Source: Methanobacteriaceae archaeon
GTDB lineage: Archaea; Methanobacteriota; Methanobacteria; Methanobacteriales; Methanobacteriaceae
Assembly: GCA_011620845.1 (NCBI GenBank)
Contig: WOYJ01000184.1
Location: forward strand, 1-15,412
DNA length: 15,412 nucleotides
Direction of reading: 5' to 3'
The notes under the pieces were generated by a model. It made no database searches. It saw only the letters and a list, made by a program, of their open reading frames with translations, and was not told the origin of the DNA. The translations under genes and the position numbers were made by a program. Each line of letters starts with the position of its first letter. Within the stretch, counting starts at the first letter, position 1. Below are positions 1-6,350 of this stretch, piece after piece.

Positions 1-2
1 AG

Positions 3-1391
3 ATTATATTAATTCATGAAATTTATGGTGATTTTATAAAAGTTGAGAAAACTAAACAATTTATAGTTTATGTAGGTATCGATGATACCGATTCCAGTAG
101 GGGAATGTGCACTACCTATGTAAGTGCCGTATTACTGGATGAACTTAAAAGTTATGGTTACCCAATCAATGGTTATCCCCGTTTGATACGTTTGAACCCC
201 TTCGCACGATATAAAACCAGGGGAAATGGAGCTGTTTCCTTCAAACTGCTGGTTAAATCTGGAAAAGAATATGAAGAAGTTAAAAATATTGTTTTAGATC
301 GGGTTGAGGAATTGTCACACCTCCAGGAAGAAAACACCAATCCGGGGGTTGTATTTTTTAAAGTTGAGGTTGATGAATCAAGCGTTGAAACTGATGGTTC
401 AAATTTTGGAGATTTAGAGATAAAATTACCCCCTGAACTCGAAGGTTTCGCCCTAAACACTATACATAACATTGTTACCATAGAAGATGCAGAAAAATTG
501 GCAGATAAAATAGGGGCTGAAATTTACAAGATTAAAAAAGGGAGGGGTATCATTGGGGCTCTGGCAGCTATAGGAGCTCCCCTTGATGATAGGACGTTCG
601 AACTTTTAGCTTACCGGATCCCGGATAATTACGGTACAAAAAGAAGGTTAAACTACCAGTCCGTCCGGGAGATGGACGCGAAAACCTATCCCTGCACATT
701 CGACAACTTGGATGAAAGAGAAGGCTACATCGCCATCGAACCACACACCCCCTGTCCCATACTGTATGGTATAAGGGGAGAAACCCCAGATGCTGTAACA
801 GAAGCCCATAACATGGTGAAGGCATGCGAACCAGTGGAGAGAACCGCAATTTTTTTAACTAACCAGCATACCGACCAGCATCTGGTTCCAACCCATAGCA
901 TCTCCCAGATGGAGAAGTGTAAATGCTACATAGTAACTGGAAGAGTGGCAGATACTCCCCACGTTATCGAGGGAGGTCATATCATCTTACCCTTAGAAGA
1001 CGACACTGGAAGTATCGAATGCGCAGCCTACGAACCCACCAAGGAATTCCGCGACGTTTTCAGACAGTTGAGGAAAGGAGATGAAATAAGGGTTTACGGT
1101 GGGATAGGAAAAAAAGGAACCCTGAATGTTGAGAAATTTGAGTTATTAGAACTTTCAAAAGATTATGAAGAAATTAACCCCATGTGTGAATGTGGTAAGC
1201 GGATGAAATCCGCTGGGAAGAATCAGGGCTTTAAATGTGTAAAGTGCGGCCGGAAACTCAAAGACGGAAGTAAAGTTTTAGTCGAAATAGAAAGGGGCAT
1301 TCAAGAGGGTTTCTATGAAGTTCCACCTTCAGCGAGGAGGCATTTGAGCAAGCCGCTTGTTCGGTTCCGGGGGAAGTGTAAACATATATAA
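3..1391 (+). CDS. tiaS: tRNA(Ile2) 2-agmatinylcytidine synthetase TiaS (5' end outside window)
   Basis: TiaS uses ATP and agmatine to modify the wobble cytidine of the AUA-reading isoleucine tRNA, so that it decodes AUA rather than AUG. The reading frame is open to the left edge. It encodes the family's N-terminal GIDDTDS...GMCTT nucleotide-binding motif at about 75-119. The first in-frame ATG (105) lies inside this motif, so it cannot be the start. No ATG, GTG or TTG occurs in frame before it, so the true start is upstream of the window. Further domains visible are the DUF1743-like core, an OB-fold (about 916-1160), and a C-terminal zinc ribbon with two Cys pairs (CECG, CVKCG) at about 1181-1252. 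The stop is 12 nt before the next gene, suggesting cotranscription. Family assignment is firm; only the N-terminus is uncertain. Confidence 0.93.
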   Translation: MILIHEIYGDFIKVEKTKQFIVYVGIDDTDSSRGMCTTYVSAVLLDELKSYGYPINGYPRLIRLNPFARYKTRGNGAVSFKLLVKSGKEYEEVKNIVLDRVEELSHLQEENTNPGVVFFKVEVDESSVETDGSNFGDLEIKLPPELEGFALNTIHNIVTIEDAEKLADKIGAEIYKIKKGRGIIGALAAIGAPLDDRTFELLAYRIPDNYGTKRRLNYQSVREMDAKTYPCTFDNLDEREGYIAIEPHTPCPILYGIRGETPDAVTEAHNMVKACEPVERTAIFLTNQHTDQHLVPTHSISQMEKCKCYIVTGRVADTPHVIEGGHIILPLEDDTGSIECAAYEPTKEFRDVFRQLRKGDEIRVYGGIGKKGTLNVEKFELLELSKDYEEINPMCECGKRMKSAGKNQGFKCVKCGRKLKDGSKVLVEIERGIQEGFYEVPPSARRHLSKPLVRFRGKCKHI

Positions 1392-1403
1392 CGGGTTTGA
1401 AAA

Positions 1404-2735
1404 ATGATCACCTCAAAATTTACCGAATTTATACAATCCGCCAGCTATGAACAGCTCCCAGATGGCGTGATCCAGAAGGCCAAGGAATGTTTCACTGATT
1501 TTCTGGGCGTGGCTTTAAGAGGATCTCAAACTAAAAGTGGTGAAGCCGTTAAAAATATAATCCAACCATGTGGTGAGTCAACAGTCATCGGTCAGGGAAA
1601 ATCCAGTGCCCTGGAAGCCGGCCTGGCCAATGGAATATTCGCCCACTCAATGGACCTGGATGACGGCCACAGGAGGGCTATGCTCCATCCCGGGGCGTGT
1701 GTAATACCCGCTGCGCTTTCCCTGTGTGAGTCTGGAAATCGGACTGGGAAGGAATTAATCGAATCCATCGTCGTGGGGTACCAGGTGGCCATAGCATTGG
1801 GTATGATGGTCAACCCGGGACACCGCCAGAGGGGTTTTCACAGCACAGGCACCTGCGGAACCTTAGGAGCTGCCGCAGCCGCTAGTAAAGCCACAAATCT
1901 TAACGAAGTAGAGATCACCAATGCATTGGGTCTCGCTGGAACCCAGGCAGCAGGTCTCTTAGAATCAGACCACTCCGGTTCCATGGGAAAACACCTGCAC
2001 GCCGGGAGGGCAGTTCACTCAGGTATTTTATCCGCCCTACTTGCAAAGAATGGTTTCACCGGAGCTCGAACAATCTTAGAAGGTGAGGAAGGCTTCCTAA
2101 AAGCAATGGCTGATGTTGACCCCCATGAAGTAGATTTACCTATAGAAGACTATCACATCTCAGAAGTCTATTTCAAGATCTACCCTGTTTGCAGGCATCT
2201 GCACTCCAGTATCGATGCTCTGTTGCAGATTGTGAATGAAAAACAGTTTAAACTGGAAGAAATCGAGAAGATAATCATCAACACCTATAAGATAGCTGCA
2301 GAGCACAACGATTACCATCCCACGAGTACTGAAGGCCTGAAACAAAGTTTACCCGTGTCGATGGCTGTTGCACTTTTAAATCATTATCAGGGGGCTGATG
2401 GTATGATTGAATTTAACTATTCCCCCCGAAATCAGATGGAGATAGACGAAATATCCCGGAAAATCCTCTTAAAAACAGATGCTATTCTGGATAAAGAATA
2501 TCCGCAGATTAGACCATCTGAAGTTTCCATATTCACTCGAAAAAGCGTATATAAAAAAAGAGTCGATTTACCTTATGGTGAACCAGAAAATCCCCTTAAA
2601 TGGGATATAGGGTGGAAGTTCAGGAATTTGAATCCTGAAGTGGATGTCCGAGTCCTGCAGGTGATAGAAAACATGGACTCCTATCAGGATGTGAAGGAAT
2701 TTACAGATGATCTAAATTCATTTTTAATATACTAA
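1404..2735 (+). CDS. MmgE/PrpD family dehydratase homologue
   Basis: This 443-residue protein is a full-length member of the MmgE/PrpD family, which includes 2-methylcitrate dehydratase and cis-aconitate decarboxylase. Active-site motifs known from PrpD and cis-aconitate decarboxylase are all visible: DLDDGH at 84-89, HPG at 95-97, FHSTGTCGT around His146, Lys196 in GKHLHAGRA, and the RHLH motif at 264-267. The enzyme is therefore probably active. The substrate cannot be read from the sequence, but a citrate-like or methylcitrate-like tricarboxylic acid is likely. It starts 12 nt after tiaS with only a weak ribosome binding site. It is followed by three more central-carbon-like genes, including a citrate synthase homologue, which supports a shared pathway. 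The specific name prpD is not justified. Confidence 0.88.
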   Translation: MITSKFTEFIQSASYEQLPDGVIQKAKECFTDFLGVALRGSQTKSGEAVKNIIQPCGESTVIGQGKSSALEAGLANGIFAHSMDLDDGHRRAMLHPGACVIPAALSLCESGNRTGKELIESIVVGYQVAIALGMMVNPGHRQRGFHSTGTCGTLGAAAAASKATNLNEVEITNALGLAGTQAAGLLESDHSGSMGKHLHAGRAVHSGILSALLAKNGFTGARTILEGEEGFLKAMADVDPHEVDLPIEDYHISEVYFKIYPVCRHLHSSIDALLQIVNEKQFKLEEIEKIIINTYKIAAEHNDYHPTSTEGLKQSLPVSMAVALLNHYQGADGMIEFNYSPRNQMEIDEISRKILLKTDAILDKEYPQIRPSEVSIFTRKSVYKKRVDLPYGEPENPLKWDIGWKFRNLNPEVDVRVLQVIENMDSYQDVKEFTDDLNSFLIY

Positions 2736-2759
2736 TAAGATTTATCATAGAACGTTTCA

Positions 2760-2768
2760 TTTTTATAT
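2760..2768 (+). promoter_or_regulatory. candidate TATA box upstream of the TIM-barrel gene
   Basis: The 82-bp gap after the MmgE/PrpD gene holds a TTTTTATAT stretch about 50 nt before the next start, resembling the TTTATATA element of methanogen promoters. Transcription would begin near 2790. The gap is AT-rich throughout, so a chance match is possible. Confidence 0.35.
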
Positions 2769-2803
2769 GTTGACAAGATTTAATTAGGAAATTTAATTTT
2801 TTA

Positions 2804-2810
2804 GGGAGTG
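2804..2810 (+). promoter_or_regulatory. ribosome binding site supporting a TTG start
   Basis: GGGAGTG lies 7 nt before the TTG at 2818, matching the archaeal anti-Shine-Dalgarno GGAGGTGA. No ATG fits this spacing, so the site decides in favour of TTG initiation. Confidence 0.7.
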
Positions 2811-2817
2811 GATTTAT

Positions 2818-3717
2818 TTGCGATCAACGGATTTTCTAAAAACACTGGGAATAACTAAAACAAATGGGATCGAGGAATCTGAGCTTAGATTTCCAGATGG
2901 TGCCCAGTACCGCTTCGAAGTACCGGGTATCCAGAAACCCGAGGCTATGGCATCTCTCCTGGATGCTTCGAACGATTATGGTGTTACAGTACACCGGGTG
3001 ACCCAGACCAAGGGTATCATGCTCCTAACCGACTCGGAGATAGAAGAGATGATAGATATGGCCCGGGATGCTAAGATAGGGCTTTTTTTAAGCGTTGGTC
3101 CACGGGCAACCTATGATACCAGCGCTTCTGCCCAGACCAGGGAAGGTGCAAGGATAGGCTACCGGTTAAGGGGATATGATAACTTATTATACGCTATAGA
3201 GGATGTTAAAAGAGCGGCAGAACTGGGTGTCCGGGGAATACTGCTCTACGATGAAGGGCTCCTGTGGGTTCTGGGTAAGATGAGGGAGACAGGTGAATTA
3301 CCGGAGAATATGCACTTCAAGGTTTCTGCCCATACTGGACATGGAAACCCCGCCTCTGCAAAGTTGCTGGAGGAGTTAGGTGCCGATTCGTTCAACCCGG
3401 TCCGTGACCTGCAGATCAACATGTTATCCGCCCTCAGAAAGGCCGTAAATATATCCATCGATATTCACACTGAAAATCCGAAGTCTTCGGGAGGTTTCAT
3501 TAGGCACTACGAGGTTCCGGATATTATAAGGGTAGCTGCTCCGGTGTATCTTAAAACAGGGGGCTCAATTGCCAAACAGCACAGCCACGACACCACCAGT
3601 AAGGAAGCTTCAGAGCGGATAAGACAGGTTTATCTGGTTAAAAATATGATTAAACGTTACTATCCTGATGCGAAAACATCTGATGTAGGGGCGAAGGATT
3701 TGGCTATTCCTGAATGA
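2818..3717 (+). CDS. TIM-barrel protein of the 'peptidase U32-like' type, function unknown
   Basis: This is a 299-residue soluble protein starting at TTG behind a good ribosome binding site. Alternating strands and helices, with the pattern RAAELGVRGILLYDEG and LLEELGADSFNPVRDLQ, indicate a TIM barrel. Its C-terminal half (DIHTEN..GGFIRHYEVPDIIRVAAPVYLKTG) recalls proteins annotated as U32 peptidases. The cysteine-containing signature of true collagenase-type U32 peptidases is absent, and the protein has no cysteine cluster, so a proteolytic role is unlikely. Histidines are conspicuous at the predicted ends of strands: His172/His175 in HTGHGN, His217 in DIHTEN, and His255/His257 in QHSHD. They could form a metal or acid-base centre. 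Its neighbours are a PrpD homologue and hydro-lyase- and citrate synthase-like genes, so a metabolic enzyme (lyase or aldolase) is the better guess. Confidence 0.7.
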   Translation: MRSTDFLKTLGITKTNGIEESELRFPDGAQYRFEVPGIQKPEAMASLLDASNDYGVTVHRVTQTKGIMLLTDSEIEEMIDMARDAKIGLFLSVGPRATYDTSASAQTREGARIGYRLRGYDNLLYAIEDVKRAAELGVRGILLYDEGLLWVLGKMRETGELPENMHFKVSAHTGHGNPASAKLLEELGADSFNPVRDLQINMLSALRKAVNISIDIHTENPKSSGGFIRHYEVPDIIRVAAPVYLKTGGSIAKQHSHDTTSKEASERIRQVYLVKNMIKRYYPDAKTSDVGAKDLAIPE

Positions 3718-3771
3718 AATGATCTAGCTATTCATGATTCAATTTATTCTTAAAAAAAGGAAAAGAAAAAT

Positions 3772-4647
3772 ATGGATCTAATCAACCAGATTAAAATGGC
3801 TGTTATAAGAGCCAGTACAGAATTCCGTGAGGATCAGTTCAACGCTTACCAGAGAGCCCTGGAAGTCGAAACTAATCCTCAGGCTTCCTGGGTCCTGGAG
3901 CTTTTAGTTGAAAATGCCGAGTTAGCCCGTAAAAATAAAGTTCCCCTATGTGACGATACTGGTATCCCCCATGTACTGGTGGAAGTGGGAAAAGATGTCA
4001 GTCTACCAGCGAATTTCATGGGAGATGTAAGGGAAGGTATTAAAGCCGGTTTAAGGGAGCTCCCAGGAAGACCCATGGCAGTAAAGGGTGATGATGTAGA
4101 GAGAATCGAACAGAAAAAAGGCCTCTTCCATGACCCGGGAGAAGTCTTATCTGCCCCATTTTTATTCGATGAACTGGATCCTGAAGTGGGAAGTGAAAAA
4201 ACAAGAATACACATCCTCATGCTGGGCGGCGGCCCCGAAATAAGGGCCAGTACCTACCGGGTCTTTCACCAGAGGGATCACCGGGAAATATTAAAGCATG
4301 TAACAGACTGGATGGATCAGGAAATTCCCAGATTAGGCTGTACCCCATGTATACCTGCTATAGGAATTGGTAGAACCCATTTTGAGGCGTCATCTTTGAT
4401 GTTGAAGGCCATGGCCTATGGTAACCTGGCTGTGCAGTCTGAATTGGAAGAGGACATAACCAAAAATTTAAATAGTTTGGATATAGGTGCTTTAAATATA
4501 GGCGGTTATGTAACGGCTCTTGGTTGTCTAATCAATATAGGACCTCAAAGAGCGAGTGGAGTTCGTATTCTCTGTATGAGACCATGTTGTTGCGTTGAAC
4601 CAAGAGTATCATCATTTGATATCTCAAATGACGAATTCATTAGCTAA
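3772..4647 (+). CDS. divergent fumarase/tartrate dehydratase alpha-subunit-like protein with repeat-altered C-terminus
   Basis: This 291-residue protein is related to the alpha subunit (N-terminal domain) of class I iron-sulfur fumarases and tartrate dehydratases. Three candidate cluster-ligand positions are visible: Cys60 in PLCDDTG (family CQDTG), Cys190 in LGCTPC, and a Cys-rich tail RILCMRPCCCVEPR (268-274). Two usual active-site motifs, NTGDNTPA and KGGGSEN, are not recognisable; HDPGEVLSAP and LGGGPEIRAST stand in their places. The reaction may therefore differ from fumarate hydration. No beta subunit is encoded nearby. The last ten codons (DISNDEFIS and stop) lie in the first copy of a tandem repeat. 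The final repeat copy encodes, in another phase, what appears to be the original ending SNDESINYVLE, implying an ancestral length near 295 residues. The ribosome binding site is a weak purine tract (AAGGAAAAG). Confidence 0.78.
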   Translation: MDLINQIKMAVIRASTEFREDQFNAYQRALEVETNPQASWVLELLVENAELARKNKVPLCDDTGIPHVLVEVGKDVSLPANFMGDVREGIKAGLRELPGRPMAVKGDDVERIEQKKGLFHDPGEVLSAPFLFDELDPEVGSEKTRIHILMLGGGPEIRASTYRVFHQRDHREILKHVTDWMDQEIPRLGCTPCIPAIGIGRTHFEASSLMLKAMAYGNLAVQSELEEDITKNLNSLDIGALNIGGYVTALGCLINIGPQRASGVRILCMRPCCCVEPRVSSFDISNDEFIS

Positions 4648-4777
4648 GAGTATAACACTTTGATATCTCAAATGACGAATTCATTAGAGCTAAGAGTATA
4701 ACACTTTGATATCTCAAATGACGAATTCATTAGAGCTAAGAGTATAACACTTTGATATCTCTAACGATGAATCCATA
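4602..4777 (+). repeat. 44-46 bp tandem repeat, four copies, overlapping a gene end
   Basis: Copies lie at 4602-4645 (44 bp), 4646-4691 and 4692-4737 (46 bp each, identical), and from 4738 (degenerate after 4761). Copy 1 lacks two bases (AG) near its end and differs at its start, where it is still coding sequence. Copy 4 starts like the middle copies and then diverges. There is no unique sequence between copies, so this is not CRISPR. The array contains the stop of the fumarase-like gene and fills nearly all the space before the citrate synthase-like gene. Its three full units add 136 bp, not a multiple of three. Confidence 0.95.
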
Positions 4778-4788
4778 AATTATGTTCT

Positions 4789-4794
4789 GGAGTG
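4789..4794 (+). promoter_or_regulatory. ribosome binding site for the citrate synthase-like gene
   Basis: GGAGTG is 7 nt before the ATG at 4802. It coincides with codons GAG TGA of the apparent original end of the upstream gene (see the repeat), a typical arrangement for translational coupling in an operon. Confidence 0.6.
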
Positions 4795-4801
4795 AAATTT
4801 T

Positions 4802-5665
4802 ATGGCAATTGGAAGAAAAAGCATAGAAGAATTGCTTAAATACGTGAAGCCTAAATGGAAGACTTCCATTACCAAGGTAGAGCCCAACCGAATCGTTACC
4901 CGTGGTTATCCCCAGCAAGACCTCATTGGTAATTTATCCTTTCCTGAAATGGTGTACCTGCTGATGCACGGTAATAAGCCCAATGAAAACGAGTCTAAGA
5001 TGCTTGAAGCGGTGCTGGTCTCTTTCTGTGACCATGGGACCACTCCCCCCAGCACCCAGGTGGCACGGCTCATGGCATCCACTGGATCTCCCCTGAACAC
5101 CTGTGTATCCGGGGGTTTGATGGCCTTTGGAAAGCATCATGCCGGGGCTTTAGAGCAGTCCATGAAGCTCCTTCAGGAAACTGTTCGAAAAGGTGTGGAA
5201 AAAGAGGCCAGTGAAGGTGAAGTGGGTACTGGTGCCATTGAGTCCCGTAAGGATATCAAGATCAATGCCATCGAACTGGTGGAGGAATATCTGGAAAAGG
5301 GTAAGAAGATACCCGGTTTCGGACACCGTTACCATGATGAAGACCCCCGGGCACCCCGGCTTTTGAAGCTTGCCAAGGAATATGGGGTGTACGGTGTTCA
5401 CACTCAACTGGCCATTGCATTGCAGGATATCTTATTTGAAAGGAAGAACATTCTTTTAAACGTTGATGGGGCTAACGCCGGGATTCTATCAGATATGGGA
5501 TTTAACTGGCAGGTTGGCACTGGACTTTTCATGATAGGAAGGCTTCCCGCTTTAATTTCACATGTGAATGAGGAGCAGAACCAGGAATCTCCCTTTAGGA
5601 AGTTCATCGAATCTGATGAGATCTGCTACGATGGTGTGGAGGAGAGAAACCGTGATATATTGTAA
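4802..5665 (+). CDS. short citrate synthase family protein (citryl-CoA lyase-like)
   Basis: This 287-residue protein belongs to the citrate synthase superfamily in its short form, usually annotated citryl-CoA lyase. The catalytic residues are in place: His in GKHHAGA (112-113), His175 in PGFGHRYH, and Asp222 in LNVDGANAG. The conserved DHGTTPPSTQVARL stretch (78-89) is present. Such enzymes cleave citryl-CoA to acetyl-CoA and oxaloacetate, or condense an acyl-CoA with a 2-oxo acid. At about 290 residues it lacks the extra N-terminal segment of the 370-430 residue citrate synthases. Next to a PrpD homologue and a hydro-lyase-like protein, it could make or split a citrate-type intermediate. Direction and acyl-CoA specificity cannot be decided. 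It is followed by an oligo-T terminator region and is the last gene of its cluster. Confidence 0.85.
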   Translation: MAIGRKSIEELLKYVKPKWKTSITKVEPNRIVTRGYPQQDLIGNLSFPEMVYLLMHGNKPNENESKMLEAVLVSFCDHGTTPPSTQVARLMASTGSPLNTCVSGGLMAFGKHHAGALEQSMKLLQETVRKGVEKEASEGEVGTGAIESRKDIKINAIELVEEYLEKGKKIPGFGHRYHDEDPRAPRLLKLAKEYGVYGVHTQLAIALQDILFERKNILLNVDGANAGILSDMGFNWQVGTGLFMIGRLPALISHVNEEQNQESPFRKFIESDEICYDGVEERNRDIL

Positions 5666-5730
5666 TTTTTTTAATCTTCTCTTATTTTAGAGTTTTTTCT
5701 CCTTTTAAAGGATTTTTTGAAGATTTTTTT
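5666..5730 (+). terminator. oligo-T archaeal terminator after the citrate synthase-like gene
   Basis: Four runs of six to seven T (5666-5672, 5693-5698, 5713-5718, 5724-5730) follow directly after the stop codon. Clustered U tracts are the usual intrinsic terminator of methanogens. No strong GC hairpin is seen. Confidence 0.7.
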
Positions 5731-5774
5731 GGCTATTTTGAAATATTGATCCATGGATCATTACCAAAATAATC
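5722..5774. promoter_or_regulatory. nested inverted repeats with a perfect 14-bp palindrome
   Basis: TGATCCATGGATCA (5747-5760) is a perfect palindrome. It sits within outer arms GATTTTTTTGG (5722-5732) and CCAAAATAATC (5764-5774), which pair at 10 of 11 positions. The palindrome suits a dimeric regulator. The whole could instead be an RNA hairpin belonging to the upstream terminator. Confidence 0.45.
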
Positions 5775-5836
5775 TGTCTCATTTTTGTTTAACCCCCGTA
5801 TCCCATCCAAAATACGAGTTCAATACATCGTTTAAT

Positions 5837-5847
5837 ACGTGCCACGT
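5837..5847. promoter_or_regulatory. 11-bp palindrome, possible operator
   Basis: ACGTGcCACGT has perfect 5-bp arms and lies about 145 bp upstream of the TATA box of the ATP synthase operon. It is short, so chance is possible. No other gene-like content is seen in the 5666-6026 gap. Confidence 0.25.
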
Positions 5848-5981
5848 TTAATTAATCAGGTGTCCGTTCAAATGGAATTATTTCAGTTATCATGCTTTCA
5901 GCTGGATTTAAATGAAATATAACGATTTAAAAGCCATAATAAACAAGAAGGATTAAGATGTGGAGAATCAAATAGCAAAAG

Positions 5982-5990
5982 ATATATATA
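5982..5990 (+). promoter_or_regulatory. TATA box of the ATP synthase operon
   Basis: ATATATATA preceded by an A-rich stretch (possible BRE) lies about 40 nt before the ahaH start. With archaeal spacing, transcription would begin near 6010-6014, leaving a short leader that still contains the GGTGAT ribosome binding site. A weaker TATA-like element (GAAATATAAC, about 5914-5923) could give a second start. Confidence 0.65.
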
Positions 5991-6026
5991 ACTCGAGAGA
6001 AATTTTGGATTATCATGGTGATTTAT

Positions 6027-6341
6027 ATGACAACGATATCGGAAGCTATTACTACCATTAAAAAGGCTGAAAATGATGCCGATAAATTAATAGAGGATAC
6101 AGAGAAGAAATCATCTGAATTGATTGATGAAGCTGAATCCAAATCTAAAGAGATAGTAGAAAACACCAAAAAGGAAGCTCAGGAAGAAGCCGAAAAATTA
6201 CTTTATGAAGCGGAAAACAATGCAAAAAAGGAAGCGTACCAGATAACCAATAGGACTGCCGGCGAGGTAGAAAAGAATAAGAAAAAAGCTACCGATAATG
6301 TTGATGAAGCTGTAGAAATCATAGTTAAAAGTATTTTATAA
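6027..6341 (+). CDS. ahaH: A1Ao ATP synthase subunit H (peripheral stalk)
   Basis: This 104-residue, highly charged protein consists almost entirely of predicted alpha-helical coiled coil rich in Glu, Lys and Ala. It has no Cys, no Pro and no membrane segment. It pairs with subunit E to form the peripheral stalks that hold the A/B head against subunit I. As the first gene of the aha operon, its identity also rests on position. I choose ATG 6027 because GGTGAT (6017-6022) is a plausible ribosome binding site for it, and MTTISEAITTIKKAE is a family-like start. The in-frame ATG at 6015 would add four residues but would sit almost at the predicted transcription start with no ribosome binding site. 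The stop immediately precedes ahaI. Confidence 0.88.
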   Translation: MTTISEAITTIKKAENDADKLIEDTEKKSSELIDEAESKSKEIVENTKKEAQEEAEKLLYEAENNAKKEAYQITNRTAGEVEKNKKKATDNVDEAVEIIVKSIL

Positions 6342-6350
6342 GTGAGTACC

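Noticed and set aside
4602..4777. CRISPR array
   Set aside because: Copies are directly contiguous with no unique spacers and overlap a coding end; this is a simple tandem repeat.
5959..5976. tiny leader peptide (ATG TGG AGA ATC AAA TAG)
   Set aside because: It lies upstream of the predicted transcription start, is five codons long, and shows no attenuation-like structure.
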